From positions 1-64,000 of the forward strand of contig CAJQOH010000024.1 in the NCBI GenBank assembly GCA_905479915.1: a DNA stretch of 64,000 nucleotides, given 5' to 3'. How positions within the stretch are numbered: position 1 is the first letter of the stretch; every line of letters begins with the position of its first letter. The DNA comes from an uncultured Flavobacteriales bacterium. Lineage in GTDB: Bacteria; Bacteroidota; Bacteroidia; Flavobacteriales_E; Vicingaceae. This document shows positions 53,187-62,222 of this stretch, in pieces. A program made the translations under genes and the position numbers. The notes under the pieces are model-generated. The model had not been told where the DNA came from. It saw only the letters and a list, made by a program, of their open reading frames with translations, and searched no databases.

Positions 53187-55115
53187 TTAGACTTTTAAGT
53201 TAAATATGTTATACCATTTTATTACTGAATATGCTCTCCAAAACTCACTTAAGTGAGTTGAATTTGAAAAATCTTGGTCGCACAATTGGAGCACATAGTC
53301 TCGATTCATAATGGATGGGATATTACTATCCTTTAGTTCCGTTGTAAGTGTTTTCATCAACTCACTTTTCCAATCTTGTTGGGGAGTAACAAAACCTTTT
53401 TTATCTTTTCTCCAAACTACCTTATCATCTAACTTACCCACTAACATTTTTCTTAATGCATACTTGGTCCAACCGCCATAAATTTTCTGATTATTAGGTA
53501 GTGTTCTGATAAAATTAACCAATCGATGATCTAAAAATGGAACTCTAGATTCAATTGAGAACGCCATAGAATTTCGATCTTCATACCTCAACAACTCATA
53601 CATTCCATACTTTACACTTAGGTTCGTGTGTTCATCAAAAGTTTTCCCTCCTCTTTTAGGACTTATTAAATCCAATTCATTCAACTTATCTTCTTTAATA
53701 AACTGATAACTCAAACGCTCTCTTGCTCTTAATTTTTGCTGTAAACTATCTGGTAAATAATAATAGGCAGCTCTTAATACTGCATTTTTAATTTGTGGTG
53801 TAAAGTTTTGTTTAAGCTCATCATACTCTTTGAAGAATTGAGCAAATTTGAACTTTTTCAACAACTCTATGAGGTGGATTCCTGCAAAGTTATAGTATCC
53901 TCCTAAAACTTCATCTGCTCCTTGCCCATCCAATAATACTTTAATTTGGTTTTTATTGGCACATTTCATCACTTCCCATTGAGCAAACATTGATGTTGAA
54001 CCTATTGGTAAATCTTGATGATACATCATTTTATCCATATCAGCAACTAATGTCTCTGCATCTGGATAGGTATAAATATCATTAACATTTTCTAATCCTT
54101 GAGCAACTAATTTAGCATAACTAGATTCATCAATAACTTTATTTTCATAAGCCGCAGTAATTGTTTTCAAAGGCTTCCCTATCAACTGCTGGCTCGCTCC
54201 ATAAACAATAGCACTAGAATCTAGTCCACCACTTAAACAAGAACCAATTTCAACATCAGATCTCAAATGTAATGCGATGGAGTCGTTAAATAACGTCTCA
54301 AATTTTTTCACATTTATTTGAAGGTCTTTGCTACTCTTTTCTATATCATCATCTACTGAGAAATAGTTTTCCTTAGTTAATTTTAATGTATTTAAATCTA
54401 AATGATAATTACATCCAGGTTCAATATCAATGATATGCCTAAATAAATTTTGATAAGGTGATGATGTGGTTCCGTAAGCTAAATAGGTTCCTAAGTTTTC
54501 TTCAGAAATGGATTGATCTACTGCTTTTAATTTTAGAAGTGCTTTTATCTCTGATGCAAAAGCAAAATGATGATCATCAGCAAAATAATAAAGTGGTTTT
54601 ATTCCAAATCGATCTCGAGAAAAGGTTAGTGTATTTTCTTGTTGATTGTAAATGACAAAAGCCCACATTCCCATGAATTTGGTAACACAACTACTTCCCC
54701 ATTCAATAAAAGCATTTAAAACTACTTCAGTATCAGTATTAGATCTAAAAACATACCCCTTCTTTTCTAATTCTTGACGAATTTCTTTAAAGTTATAGAC
54801 TTCTCCATTAAAAACAATCGCATAATTTTTATCTTCAGAAATGAATGGTTGATGCCCTAATTCAGAAACATCCAAAATAGACAAACGCCTATGCATTAAA
54901 CCCAACTGAGGTTGATGATTAACTTCTGACAAGTTTTTTAGATGCTGAAGTTGAGTAATAGTATCATTCCCTCTGTAACTTTCAATTTGTCCTTCTCTAC
55001 TCGTTAATACAAAACCTTCGTCATCTGGACCTCTATGCCTTAGAACTTCTGAAAGTTTGATTATTTCGCCAATGTTGACTCCTTTTCGACTATATATTCC
55101 TGCTATTCCACACAT
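53187..55115 (-). CDS. asnB: Asparagine synthase-type glutamine amidotransferase (copy 2)
   Basis: A 642-residue protein. MCGIAGIYS with Cys2, RHRGPDDEGFVL and VFNGEVYNFKEI form the glutaminase domain. It has an insert of about 25 residues near 37-62 that copy 1 lacks. The ATP-PPase loop LSGGLDSS is at 294-301, followed by LDGQGADEVLGGYYNF and FSIESRVPFLDHRLV. The protein is cytosolic. It overlaps the upstream GT4 gene by one base and precedes the WbpB/D/E-like genes by 32 bp, so it is part of that transcript. By analogy with amidotransferases of other O-antigen loci it may amidate the carboxyl of the diacetamido-uronic acid; this is inferred. Confidence 0.9.
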   Translation of the reverse strand: MCGIAGIYSRKGVNIGEIIKLSEVLRHRGPDDEGFVLTSREGQIESYRGNDTITQLQHLKNLSEVNHQPQLGLMHRRLSILDVSELGHQPFISEDKNYAIVFNGEVYNFKEIRQELEKKGYVFRSNTDTEVVLNAFIEWGSSCVTKFMGMWAFVIYNQQENTLTFSRDRFGIKPLYYFADDHHFAFASEIKALLKLKAVDQSISEENLGTYLAYGTTSSPYQNLFRHIIDIEPGCNYHLDLNTLKLTKENYFSVDDDIEKSSKDLQINVKKFETLFNDSIALHLRSDVEIGSCLSGGLDSSAIVYGASQQLIGKPLKTITAAYENKVIDESSYAKLVAQGLENVNDIYTYPDAETLVADMDKMMYHQDLPIGSTSMFAQWEVMKCANKNQIKVLLDGQGADEVLGGYYNFAGIHLIELLKKFKFAQFFKEYDELKQNFTPQIKNAVLRAAYYYLPDSLQQKLRARERLSYQFIKEDKLNELDLISPKRGGKTFDEHTNLSVKYGMYELLRYEDRNSMAFSIESRVPFLDHRLVNFIRTLPNNQKIYGGWTKYALRKMLVGKLDDKVVWRKDKKGFVTPQQDWKSELMKTLTTELKDSNIPSIMNRDYVLQLCDQDFSNSTHLSEFWRAYSVIKWYNIFNLKV

Positions 55116-56242
55116 TATAATACTTCTCTATAAACTGTTAACAAATAGTCTCCAAAACTTTTTAGACCAAAACGACCTTTAATCTCATTGTGTATTTTTT
55201 CACTGTTGTATTTATCTCTATTCAAAATCAAATCTTCCATTGCTCCTGAAATCTCATTAATAGAATCAGGATCTATCAAAATACCATTCTCTTCATTTAT
55301 AAATTCTTTTGGAGCTGTAAGGTTCGTACAGACAACAGGCAAACCACAACAAAGTGCTTCTGCAACAACTAAACCGAAAGTTTCATGCCTACTTGGGAAA
55401 ACGAAAAAACTACTTTCCTTTAATAATCCTGTAATTTGAAGCTTTGTTAATGTCCCTTTAAGTATTATTCTACTTGTTAGATTATTCTCTTCTACATATG
55501 CTCTAATTGCTTCAAATTCTTCTCCATCTCCTCCTATTATTAAGTTGTAATCTGTATACTTATTTGAGATCTTATGAAATGCTTTAACCGTTCTTAACCC
55601 TCCTTTAAATTCATCCAAACGACTTACAAAAAGAATATTTTTAGAAGTAGTCGTTTTTTTAAAATTAAATATATCAGTATTAACAGGATTAAATGACACC
55701 TCAACTTTATCGTCTGAAATTCCTAGTTTTAATATCTCATTCTTTTGATGTTGACTTACTGCTAAAACTTTTGCTGCCTTATTGAATACAAATTTCGAAA
55801 TCTTGCTTTTAATTCTACTATTCAACACACTAGAATATGGCCCAACATGCTCCGTAACAATAAATGGAACATTTAATTTTTTACCGATTAAATAAGCAAG
55901 TGTTCCATTTAAAACACCTCCATGAGCATGAATAACAGTCGTTTCTGAATACGATGCACCGATTTTAACTCCTTTAATAAACCATTTGATGTACATCAAC
56001 GGTTTAATTAAGTTCATTACTTTTTTGTCAGTAATATTTACTCTCTTCAAGTAAAATTGATCTTGATATTTTTCATCTGTAACCCCCTTCTGTTTTCCGC
56101 TTAAGCGAACATAAAGTGTCTGTGGATTCAATGATTGCACACTTTTTAAATAATCTTCTATAAATACTCCTTTCCAATCACCATCAAATTCTGGAAAAAG
56201 TTCTGGTAATACTAATAAATTGATATGTTTTTTGTCGCTCAA
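55115..56242 (-). CDS. Glycosyltransferase family 4 protein (TTG start)
   Basis: A 375-residue protein. No ATG lies near the N-terminus; TTG 56242 is used here and overlaps the preceding stop in TTGA, a coupling arrangement. Motifs: INLLVLPELFPEFDGDWKGVFIEDYL, VIHAHGGVLNGTLAYLIGKKLNVPFIVTEHVG, ILFVSRLDEFKGGLRTVKAF and SSFFVFPSRHETFGLVVAEALCCGLPVVCTN with the E-x7-E pair (about 290-298). A nucleotide-sugar-dependent inner-leaflet transferase is expected. It lies between a methyltransferase gene and asnB copy 2. Confidence 0.9.
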   Translation of the reverse strand: MSDKKHINLLVLPELFPEFDGDWKGVFIEDYLKSVQSLNPQTLYVRLSGKQKGVTDEKYQDQFYLKRVNITDKKVMNLIKPLMYIKWFIKGVKIGASYSETTVIHAHGGVLNGTLAYLIGKKLNVPFIVTEHVGPYSSVLNSRIKSKISKFVFNKAAKVLAVSQHQKNEILKLGISDDKVEVSFNPVNTDIFNFKKTTTSKNILFVSRLDEFKGGLRTVKAFHKISNKYTDYNLIIGGDGEEFEAIRAYVEENNLTSRIILKGTLTKLQITGLLKESSFFVFPSRHETFGLVVAEALCCGLPVVCTNLTAPKEFINEENGILIDPDSINEISGAMEDLILNRDKYNSEKIHNEIKGRFGLKSFGDYLLTVYREVL

Positions 56243-56964
56243 TCTTTCTTAAAAAGATAAATGTAGTCACTTCCTAAAGACGCATTTTTATTATTGTTTA
56301 CATCTCCAAACCATTTTCGCGTTAATTGATATTTTCTATCATTCGAAAAAAGTCTCGAAAAGCCTATAAATGATTGATTGTACCGAAATACTTTTTCGAG
56401 CTTAAAACCCGCCTTTTGAAAACTATCTTCTACTCTTGATGCAGGAACTTTATTCAATCGGTATTTATCTTTTCCAAATAATTGACGAACACCTAAATAT
56501 AAACGTATTAAATGGCTATAAAAATGAGTGCTATTCGTATTCTGTATAATGACATTACCTCCACTTTTCACTTTAGATTGTATGTAATTCAGAAATTTAT
56601 CAATATCATCTAAATGAGCTAAGATCCCTAAAGAAATGATTAAATCAAACGATTCATCTTCAAAATCAGTTTCAAAAATATCTCCACAAATAAAAGATAC
56701 ATTTTCTATTTTTTCTTCCTCCGCCATTTCTTTCGACAACGCAATCATGTTTTTAGAGAAATCCACTAAAGTTAACTCTTTAAAATTTTTACTGTTTTTC
56801 AAAGAAATAAAACCATTACCACATGGCATATCTAATACACAATCATAAGTTGTGTTATTGATCAAGTCGGCAACTATTTCCGTTCTTATTTTAATATTAT
56901 AATCAAAATAAAAATAAATATCAGTTTTCTCAAAAAATGTTTTCACTTCCGCTTTCCTCTCCAT
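56239..56964 (-). CDS. Class I SAM-dependent methyltransferase
   Basis: A 241-residue protein. Motif I CVLDMPCGNGFISL (about 40-53), the acidic loop LTLVDFSKNMIALSKEMA, VSFICGDIFETDFEDESFDLIISLGILAHL (motifs II and post-I) and GGNVIIQNTNS mark a methyltransferase of the UbiE/Methyltransf_11 type. The protein is cytosolic. As the first gene of the long minus-strand unit, with a TATCTTTG box upstream, it probably modifies a sugar or lipid intermediate. The acceptor is unknown. Confidence 0.87.
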   Translation of the reverse strand: MERKAEVKTFFEKTDIYFYFDYNIKIRTEIVADLINNTTYDCVLDMPCGNGFISLKNSKNFKELTLVDFSKNMIALSKEMAEEEKIENVSFICGDIFETDFEDESFDLIISLGILAHLDDIDKFLNYIQSKVKSGGNVIIQNTNSTHFYSHLIRLYLGVRQLFGKDKYRLNKVPASRVEDSFQKAGFKLEKVFRYNQSFIGFSRLFSNDRKYQLTRKWFGDVNNNKNASLGSDYIYLFKKD

Positions 56965-56983
56965 ACTCTTTTTTATAAGCTCT

Positions 56984-56991
56984 CAAAGATA
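56984..56991 (-). promoter_or_regulatory. Putative -7 box of the main minus-strand polysaccharide unit
   Basis: TATCTTTG on the minus strand, 20 bp before the ATG at 56964. It may drive the genes down to about 47047. Confidence 0.5.
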
Positions 56992-57035
56992 AAGTTCTTG
57001 TTCAATTTATAAATTAAAAAATCAATTCATTTTTT

Positions 57036-57043
57036 TACCTTTG
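57036..57043 (+). promoter_or_regulatory. Putative -7 box of the plus-strand methyltransferase
   Basis: TACCTTTG, 68 bp before ATG 57112. Divergent partner of the box at 56984. Confidence 0.5.
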
Positions 57044-57111
57044 GTGCTTATAAACTTCTCCACAGAAGTTTTGCTTCTACTCTCTTATTTTAAGAAAAAA
57101 GTTAATTATAA

Positions 57112-57969
57112 ATGATACAAGAAAAAAAAATAGAACAAGTTGAAAGTTTCTGGAACGAGAACTTATGTGGAAGTCATTTTATAGACAAAGAAAAATTTTC
57201 TGAACAATTTTATACCGACTATCGGGCCTATCGCTTTAAAAAAGAACATCATATCCCTCCGATTATTGAAGCAATGAATACAGCTAATAAAGATGTTTTA
57301 GAAATTGGTTTAGGTGTTGGTGCAGATGCTACACTTTGGGCTAAAAATTCTAAATCTTTTACGGGGATAGATTTAACAGAAGAAGCAGTTTATGCTACTG
57401 GCAGACACCTAGAGTTATTAAATTTAAAAGGAAATATTGTAAAAGGTAGTGCTGAAAATTTACCATTCGAAGATAATTCTTTTGATATTGTATCTTCTCA
57501 TGGAGTTCTTCATCATACACCAAATATTGAGAATACATTCAAAGAGGTGAGCCGAGTCTTAAAACCAGGAGGTTCATTTATCATTATGCTTTATACAAAA
57601 GATTCCTTTAATTATTGGGTGAGAATTCAATTTTACTTCAGATTAAGACTTCTTTTTGAGATGTTTAAACACAAACTAGGCAGTCAACCAAAAGGGTGGT
57701 GGAAAGAGCACATTGATAATATCAAGAAAACAGGTTGGAGCTATTTATCGTGGGAAGAATTCCCTCATCATTGTACAGATGGACCTAACTGTGACATAGC
57801 CAATATTTATTATAAAAAAGAGATCATTGATTTATTACAGAAATATGGATTAAAAGTGACCAATACAAAAAAGTATCATTTTCCAGTATTAAAGCGATTT
57901 CCAAAATTAGAATTAATTCTAGCAAATTATTTTGGATTCTTTCGATTTTATTGGGGAGTAAAAGAATAA
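57112..57969 (+). CDS. Class I SAM-dependent methyltransferase
   Basis: A 285-residue protein. Motif I is KDVLEIGLGVGADATLWA (about 61-78), followed by FTGIDLTEEAVYATGRHLEL, GSAENLPFEDNSFDIVSSHGVLHHTPNI and VLKPGGSFIIMLY. An extra C-terminal region (about 170-285) has QPKGWWKEHIDN and PHHCTDGPNCDIANIYYKKEI with clustered Cys and His, which recurs in methyltransferases of polysaccharide loci. It is the only plus-strand gene inside this part of the locus besides FkbM and MBOAT. Substrate unknown; a sugar O-methylation is likely. Confidence 0.86.
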   Translation: MIQEKKIEQVESFWNENLCGSHFIDKEKFSEQFYTDYRAYRFKKEHHIPPIIEAMNTANKDVLEIGLGVGADATLWAKNSKSFTGIDLTEEAVYATGRHLELLNLKGNIVKGSAENLPFEDNSFDIVSSHGVLHHTPNIENTFKEVSRVLKPGGSFIIMLYTKDSFNYWVRIQFYFRLRLLFEMFKHKLGSQPKGWWKEHIDNIKKTGWSYLSWEEFPHHCTDGPNCDIANIYYKKEIIDLLQKYGLKVTNTKKYHFPVLKRFPKLELILANYFGFFRFYWGVKE

Positions 57970-57976
57970 ACAACTA

Positions 57977-58825
57977 TTAACTCCATTTTTTCACCAACCT
58001 CTTTTCATTCCACTTTTTCAAACCTAGTATCTGTATAAAAAGTATACTTATTTTTTGAATACTCCTTTTGAGTTTACACTTGGTTATTAATTTTTTCATT
58101 CGATCCGTATAAGGAGAATCATATGATTTCAGAATTAAATATCCTTCTTTGTAAGAAGTACAATTTGCACTTGTTACCCCTCCAAGTCTAAAAATTGCTA
58201 GAGGTTTATCTAATAACTCAAAAGTAAAACCAGCCCTATAAATTTTGTAAATCAAATCATAATCTGCTGACACCCTATATTTTTCATTAAACTTTCCTAC
58301 CTGATCATAAACCTGTTTTTTGATAAAAGTGGCTGGATGAAAAATAGGCATTGTTTCTTCAATTAAATCAAGATTTGGTTGTACCTCTTTAAAGTATTCT
58401 TGATTATTTATTTCTTTTAATTTAACGATGCTTCCATAAACAATTTCAGCTTTTGATTGATTAAATTGATTAACCACCAGCTCTATGGTTTCAGGATAAT
58501 AATAATCATCCGCATTTAAAATTGCTATTATTTCTCCTTTAGCTAGAGCTAAACCTTTATTCATCGCATTGTAGATTCCTGTATCTTTTTCTGAAACAAT
58601 TTGCGAAATACTGCTTTTATATTTTTGAATAATCGCCAACGTTCCGTCTGTAGATGCTCCATCAATAATAATGTATTCTATATTGGTGTATGTTTGTGAT
58701 AAAACACTTTGTATGGTTTGTTCAATATGCTTTTTACCATTATATACTACCGTAATTATGGAAACTAAGGGAGAATCAGAAGTTGAGAGTTGAGGAGTGT
58801 GAAGCTGGAAGTTGGAAGTTTTCAA
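57977..58825 (-). CDS. Glycosyltransferase family 2 protein (TTG start, repeat-derived N-terminus)
   Basis: A 282-residue protein if TTG 58825 is used. The GT-A core starts at about residue 21: LVSIITVVYNGKKHIEQTIQSVLSQTYTNIEY is the GT2 start, then IIDGASTDGT and IAILNADDYYY (DxD equivalent), and a late FHPATFIKKQVYD. The first about 19 residues are encoded by a CTTCCAACTTCCAGCTT-type micro-repeat and have no ATG, so the real start may be nearer the core. It resembles WcaA-type transferases acting on lipid-linked intermediates in the cytosol. It is convergent with the methyltransferase gene (7-bp gap). Confidence 0.87.
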   Translation of the reverse strand: MKTSNFQLHTPQLSTSDSPLVSIITVVYNGKKHIEQTIQSVLSQTYTNIEYIIIDGASTDGTLAIIQKYKSSISQIVSEKDTGIYNAMNKGLALAKGEIIAILNADDYYYPETIELVVNQFNQSKAEIVYGSIVKLKEINNQEYFKEVQPNLDLIEETMPIFHPATFIKKQVYDQVGKFNEKYRVSADYDLIYKIYRAGFTFELLDKPLAIFRLGGVTSANCTSYKEGYLILKSYDSPYTDRMKKLITKCKLKRSIQKISILFIQILGLKKWNEKRLVKKWS

Positions 58826-58863
58826 TTTTAATAGTTCTCTTTTTAGTTTACTGGATCAGTTAC

Positions 58864-59454
58864 TTAATTCCTAGTCTTAATTAATTTCAATGGATTACCC
58901 CCATAAATACCATAAGGAATTAGTTCGGTATTTTTTACAACTGTTGAGTTTGACCCAATAAATGCACCCTTAGGTACAATTACGCCCATTAAAACTACAC
59001 AACCAGCACCAATACCTGTATCTTCACCTAAATGGATAGATTGAGACACATTCCCTTGTAATCGGTAAGGCTGATCTTTTAACATTTTATGAAAACTACC
59101 CCTGACACTTACATTTTCTGCTATGGCTGCCCAATCTCCAATCTTAATTTCTGAGATGGTACTTAATAAGATATTATCAGCTAACAATACATTATCCCCT
59201 ATTTGTAGTTGTCCTTTCTCACCTATCTCAAATACAACATTCCTACCTAGCGTAACATAATTACCAATTGTAATGTTTCTGTTTGGAACTGCTCGTAATT
59301 TTGGAAACCCCATACATTTCAAACCTTTCCCAACTTTACAACCATGCATCAATAAATAAAATTTAAAGCAACGCCCTTTGCATCTAAACTTTAAATTTCT
59401 AAATGCTTGTTCTAGGTATATTAAAACGTTAATCATCTTTTTACAATATTTCAT
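58864..59454 (-). CDS. Hexapeptide-repeat acyltransferase
   Basis: A 196-residue protein from ATG 59454 (13-bp overlap with the upstream gene; a second ATG at 59436 would avoid it). A beta-helix with hexapeptides runs from about residue 65 (ITIGNYVTLGRNVVFEIG, LQIGDNVLLADNILLS, IGDWAAIAENVSVRG, GIGAGCVVLMGVIVPKGAFIGSNSTVV) to the typical ending YGGNPLKLI. The His in SFHKM is the probable catalytic base region. It transfers an acetyl or similar group to a sugar hydroxyl or amine in the cytosol. It lies between two GT2-type genes. Confidence 0.86.
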   Translation of the reverse strand: MKYCKKMINVLIYLEQAFRNLKFRCKGRCFKFYLLMHGCKVGKGLKCMGFPKLRAVPNRNITIGNYVTLGRNVVFEIGEKGQLQIGDNVLLADNILLSTISEIKIGDWAAIAENVSVRGSFHKMLKDQPYRLQGNVSQSIHLGEDTGIGAGCVVLMGVIVPKGAFIGSNSTVVKNTELIPYGIYGGNPLKLIKTRN

Positions 59455-60295
59455 GATAAAAATTAGGCGTTTCCATACCTTTTAACTGTTTTGCATATCC
59501 TTTAATAATTCGGACATAAACAAAGCCTAATTGTTCCTTTTCTGAAAATTCCCATTTACTAAAATAATGTTTTTCGTTTGGTCCTGAATACTTTGTTAAA
59601 ATAACCTCATGTTTTTCTCCATAAGACCAGTCTTTAGGTACTACACGTTCATTCTTTATTCCCCTAATTTTAAAATGTTCAACTTGTTTTTTTGCCAGTA
59701 CAATTCTTATTTCATAATCGTGGTCTTCGTATCCGATCCCTGGAAATCGTTCATCAAACCAGCCTACTTTTTTTACAATGGATTTATTCAACATAAAGTG
59801 GCTATAACTACCATTAATCAACCCAAACTCAGTATTTAAAATATTACTTCTTAATAAATCGTCACGAAAAGAGGTTGATAGATTAATATCTTCATTGAAT
59901 AAAAACACCTTATCAGTTACTGAATTAACAACCAACTGATTCCATAATTTACAGAGCCCTTGAGGTGCTTTATAAGTAATTAAACTCACATTTTGATAAG
60001 GCTCAACCCAATCTGAAATTTCTTGAAGATATTCCTCTTGCTCTGCTTGATTGTGATAACCATTCACAGCAATTATAATTGGTGTATCAGGAAAAAGGTA
60101 AACCAATTTTTTAACCAAAGGTTTTAGGTAAGATTCGTAACGTTCTTTGTATGTTGTAATACCCAACGTAAAAGTAGAAGATGAAGTATTAGAGTTACTA
60201 CTTTTAGGCAACTTGATAAACAACCATCTTAACCTAATCAATAACCATATTAATTCTTTCCAAAATTGTTTTACTATTCTTAGTCCTTTACTCAT
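59441..60295 (-). CDS. GT2-like glycosyltransferase
   Basis: A 284-residue protein. Core motifs are FTLGITTYKERYESYLKPLVKKLVYLFPDTPIIIAVNG, FLFNEDINLS (DxD-like, with E-D), and VGWFDERFPGIGYEDHDYEIRI, the ED acceptor motif of GT-A enzymes. The N-terminal about 35 residues are basic and aromatic (KQFWKELIWLLIRLRWLFIKLP) and may lie on the membrane. The donor sugar is unknown. It overlaps the acyltransferase gene by 14 bp. Confidence 0.82.
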   Translation of the reverse strand: MSKGLRIVKQFWKELIWLLIRLRWLFIKLPKSSNSNTSSSTFTLGITTYKERYESYLKPLVKKLVYLFPDTPIIIAVNGYHNQAEQEEYLQEISDWVEPYQNVSLITYKAPQGLCKLWNQLVVNSVTDKVFLFNEDINLSTSFRDDLLRSNILNTEFGLINGSYSHFMLNKSIVKKVGWFDERFPGIGYEDHDYEIRIVLAKKQVEHFKIRGIKNERVVPKDWSYGEKHEVILTKYSGPNEKHYFSKWEFSEKEQLGFVYVRIIKGYAKQLKGMETPNFYHEIL

Positions 60296-60331
60296 AATCT
60301 ATCACAACGGCAACATTATTATGCTCTCACT

Positions 60332-61480
60332 TTAATCTGTTATTTTTTTTAATGCTTGAATATTTTTTGACCAATAAAAATGTTCAGCGACATGTTTATT
60401 TGCCTTTATTCCAGCACCACTTATATCTTTCTCACCTTGAATAATATCATTTAAACAGGTAGCCAATTCCTCTCTATTATTAACTCTTACCTTATGTCCA
60501 AAACTTTGATTACCTGATATATAATCAAAAGAGCTCATCCCATCCGTACCAATTACATAATTCCCAAAATAGAGTGCTTCAATATAAGCTACACCAAAGG
60601 ATTCTAGTACAGATGTTAAACAAAAAACTTTCGATCGATTATAATGTTCATACAACTCTAATCGATCATCAATATTACCTGTTAATTCTATTTTCTCGCT
60701 TAAATGTGGGTGTTCAAAAATTAATTGTTCTACCTTCTTATCAAAATCATTATGTATTTTTCCTACAAAGACAACCTTCCAATCTTCTAGGTTTAATAAA
60801 GGTATAGTTTCTAACAACATTTCATAGTTCTTATCGAATGCTCCAATTCTACCTGTAGTTAAGATAATATTCTCTTTCTCTTCAAAGCTTCTTTTATTTG
60901 GAAAACTTTCATCTAAAAACTTGTCATTTAAATTATGGCTTAATAACACCAATTTATTTTCTGTACCTTCATATTCTTCCGCAAAAGCATCTATCAAATC
61001 AGTAGAATCTGCTGCTATCAGATCTGTTTTACGAAGCATTTTTTTTTCATAAAATTTATGAATTGAATTGAACATCTTTTTTTTAGAATAAAACATTCTT
61101 TTTTTTAGATCTGGAATATGCATATCTAATTTCAAAAGAAGTTTTCCTTTTGGATTAATTAGCTTATAAAATAGCGCATAGTAAATATTCGCTTTATTTA
61201 ATTGTTGGATGTGCAAAAAATCTATTTTTTTTGCTTCCTTCATGAAATATTGTAAAATTCCTATCTCGAAAAACAAAACCCTTCCTTTATTCTCAACAAC
61301 GTGTATTGACTGATTTTTAGCTTCTGTTTTTAAACTTGGAAAAGAGTTATCATTGCAACAAACCAATACTGGTTTTACATCACTATCCAGCTCAGCAAAA
61401 AAATTCCCAATCTGACCAATATCCTTAGAAAGATGCGAATTATCTAGCGTAATAAAAACGCAAGCTATTTTTTTAATCAT
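60332..61480 (-). CDS. Glycosyltransferase family 4 protein
   Basis: A 382-residue protein. IACVFITLDNSHLSKDIGQIGNFFAEL at the start, NIILTTGRIGAFDKNYEMLLETIPLL for the second Rossmann domain, and KVFCLTSVLESFGVAYIEALYFGNYVIGTDGMSSF with the E-x7-E pair (about 298-306) fit GT4. LLKLDMHIPDLKKRMFYSKKKMF is the central acceptor region. It is the first gene of the minus-strand segment upstream of the GT2-like gene (36-bp gap) and is divergent from the FkbM gene. Confidence 0.88.
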   Translation of the reverse strand: MIKKIACVFITLDNSHLSKDIGQIGNFFAELDSDVKPVLVCCNDNSFPSLKTEAKNQSIHVVENKGRVLFFEIGILQYFMKEAKKIDFLHIQQLNKANIYYALFYKLINPKGKLLLKLDMHIPDLKKRMFYSKKKMFNSIHKFYEKKMLRKTDLIAADSTDLIDAFAEEYEGTENKLVLLSHNLNDKFLDESFPNKRSFEEKENIILTTGRIGAFDKNYEMLLETIPLLNLEDWKVVFVGKIHNDFDKKVEQLIFEHPHLSEKIELTGNIDDRLELYEHYNRSKVFCLTSVLESFGVAYIEALYFGNYVIGTDGMSSFDYISGNQSFGHKVRVNNREELATCLNDIIQGEKDISGAGIKANKHVAEHFYWSKNIQALKKITD

Positions 61481-61557
61481 ACACCAAATATAATTTTTTA
61501 TATAAATAATTCAGTTATCTTTATCGCAATATATTTAAATTCTTTTCTCCTCCAAGA

Positions 61558-62217
61558 ATGCAGTATTTCGGACAGTATAAACAGGATAAATACCTCAATA
61601 AAATATTTAAAAACAAATCCAATGGAGTTTTTGTTGATATTGGAGCTCATGACGGCATAACTTTTAGTAATAGCTATTTTTTTGAAAAAGAAAAAAACTG
61701 GAAAGGGATTTGTGTTGAGCCAATTCCTGAGATATTCGACAAATTAAATAAACACCGTAATTGCATCAAAATAAATGGATGCATCTCTAATAAAGTGGGC
61801 AGTGAAAAATTTTTACGGGTAAGGGGTAAATTTGTTGATACGGAAATGTTAAGTGGGTTGGTCGAAGATTATGACAACAGACATCTTGAACGTATTGATC
61901 GAGAGATAAAAGAGTATGGTGGTAGTAAGGAAGAAATTGAAGTAACTTGTTATGATATTAATAACATATTAAAGAAAAATGAGCTTAATCAAGTGGATTT
62001 TTTCACCATTGATACTGAAGGAAATGAATTAAAGATTCTAAAAACCATCGATTTTGATCAATTCGACTTTGATGTTTTCATTGTCGAAAATAATTATAGG
62101 ACTAATGAAATGAATAATTTCATGACCGAAAAAGGATATAAAAGGATTAAAAAAATAGGACATGATGAAGTTTATAGAAACAAAAATAAACTTACAATAA
62201 TGCAACGTTTAATCTGA
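61558..62217 (+). CDS. FkbM family methyltransferase
   Basis: A 219-residue protein. SNGVFVDIGAHDGITFSNSYFFE is motif I of the FkbM family, followed by WKGICVEPIPEIFDKLNKHRN, INGCISNKVGSEKF and VDFFTIDTEGNELKILKTIDF (motif with D-x-E-G). These enzymes transfer methyl from SAM, often to sugar hydroxyls in glycans and natural products. It is on the plus strand between two minus-strand genes and convergent with the oxygenase gene (5-bp gap). The acceptor is unknown; a terminal sugar is a reasonable guess. Confidence 0.9.
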   Translation: MQYFGQYKQDKYLNKIFKNKSNGVFVDIGAHDGITFSNSYFFEKEKNWKGICVEPIPEIFDKLNKHRNCIKINGCISNKVGSEKFLRVRGKFVDTEMLSGLVEDYDNRHLERIDREIKEYGGSKEEIEVTCYDINNILKKNELNQVDFFTIDTEGNELKILKTIDFDQFDFDVFIVENNYRTNEMNNFMTEKGYKRIKKIGHDEVYRNKNKLTIMQRLI

Positions 62218-62222
62218 TCAAC

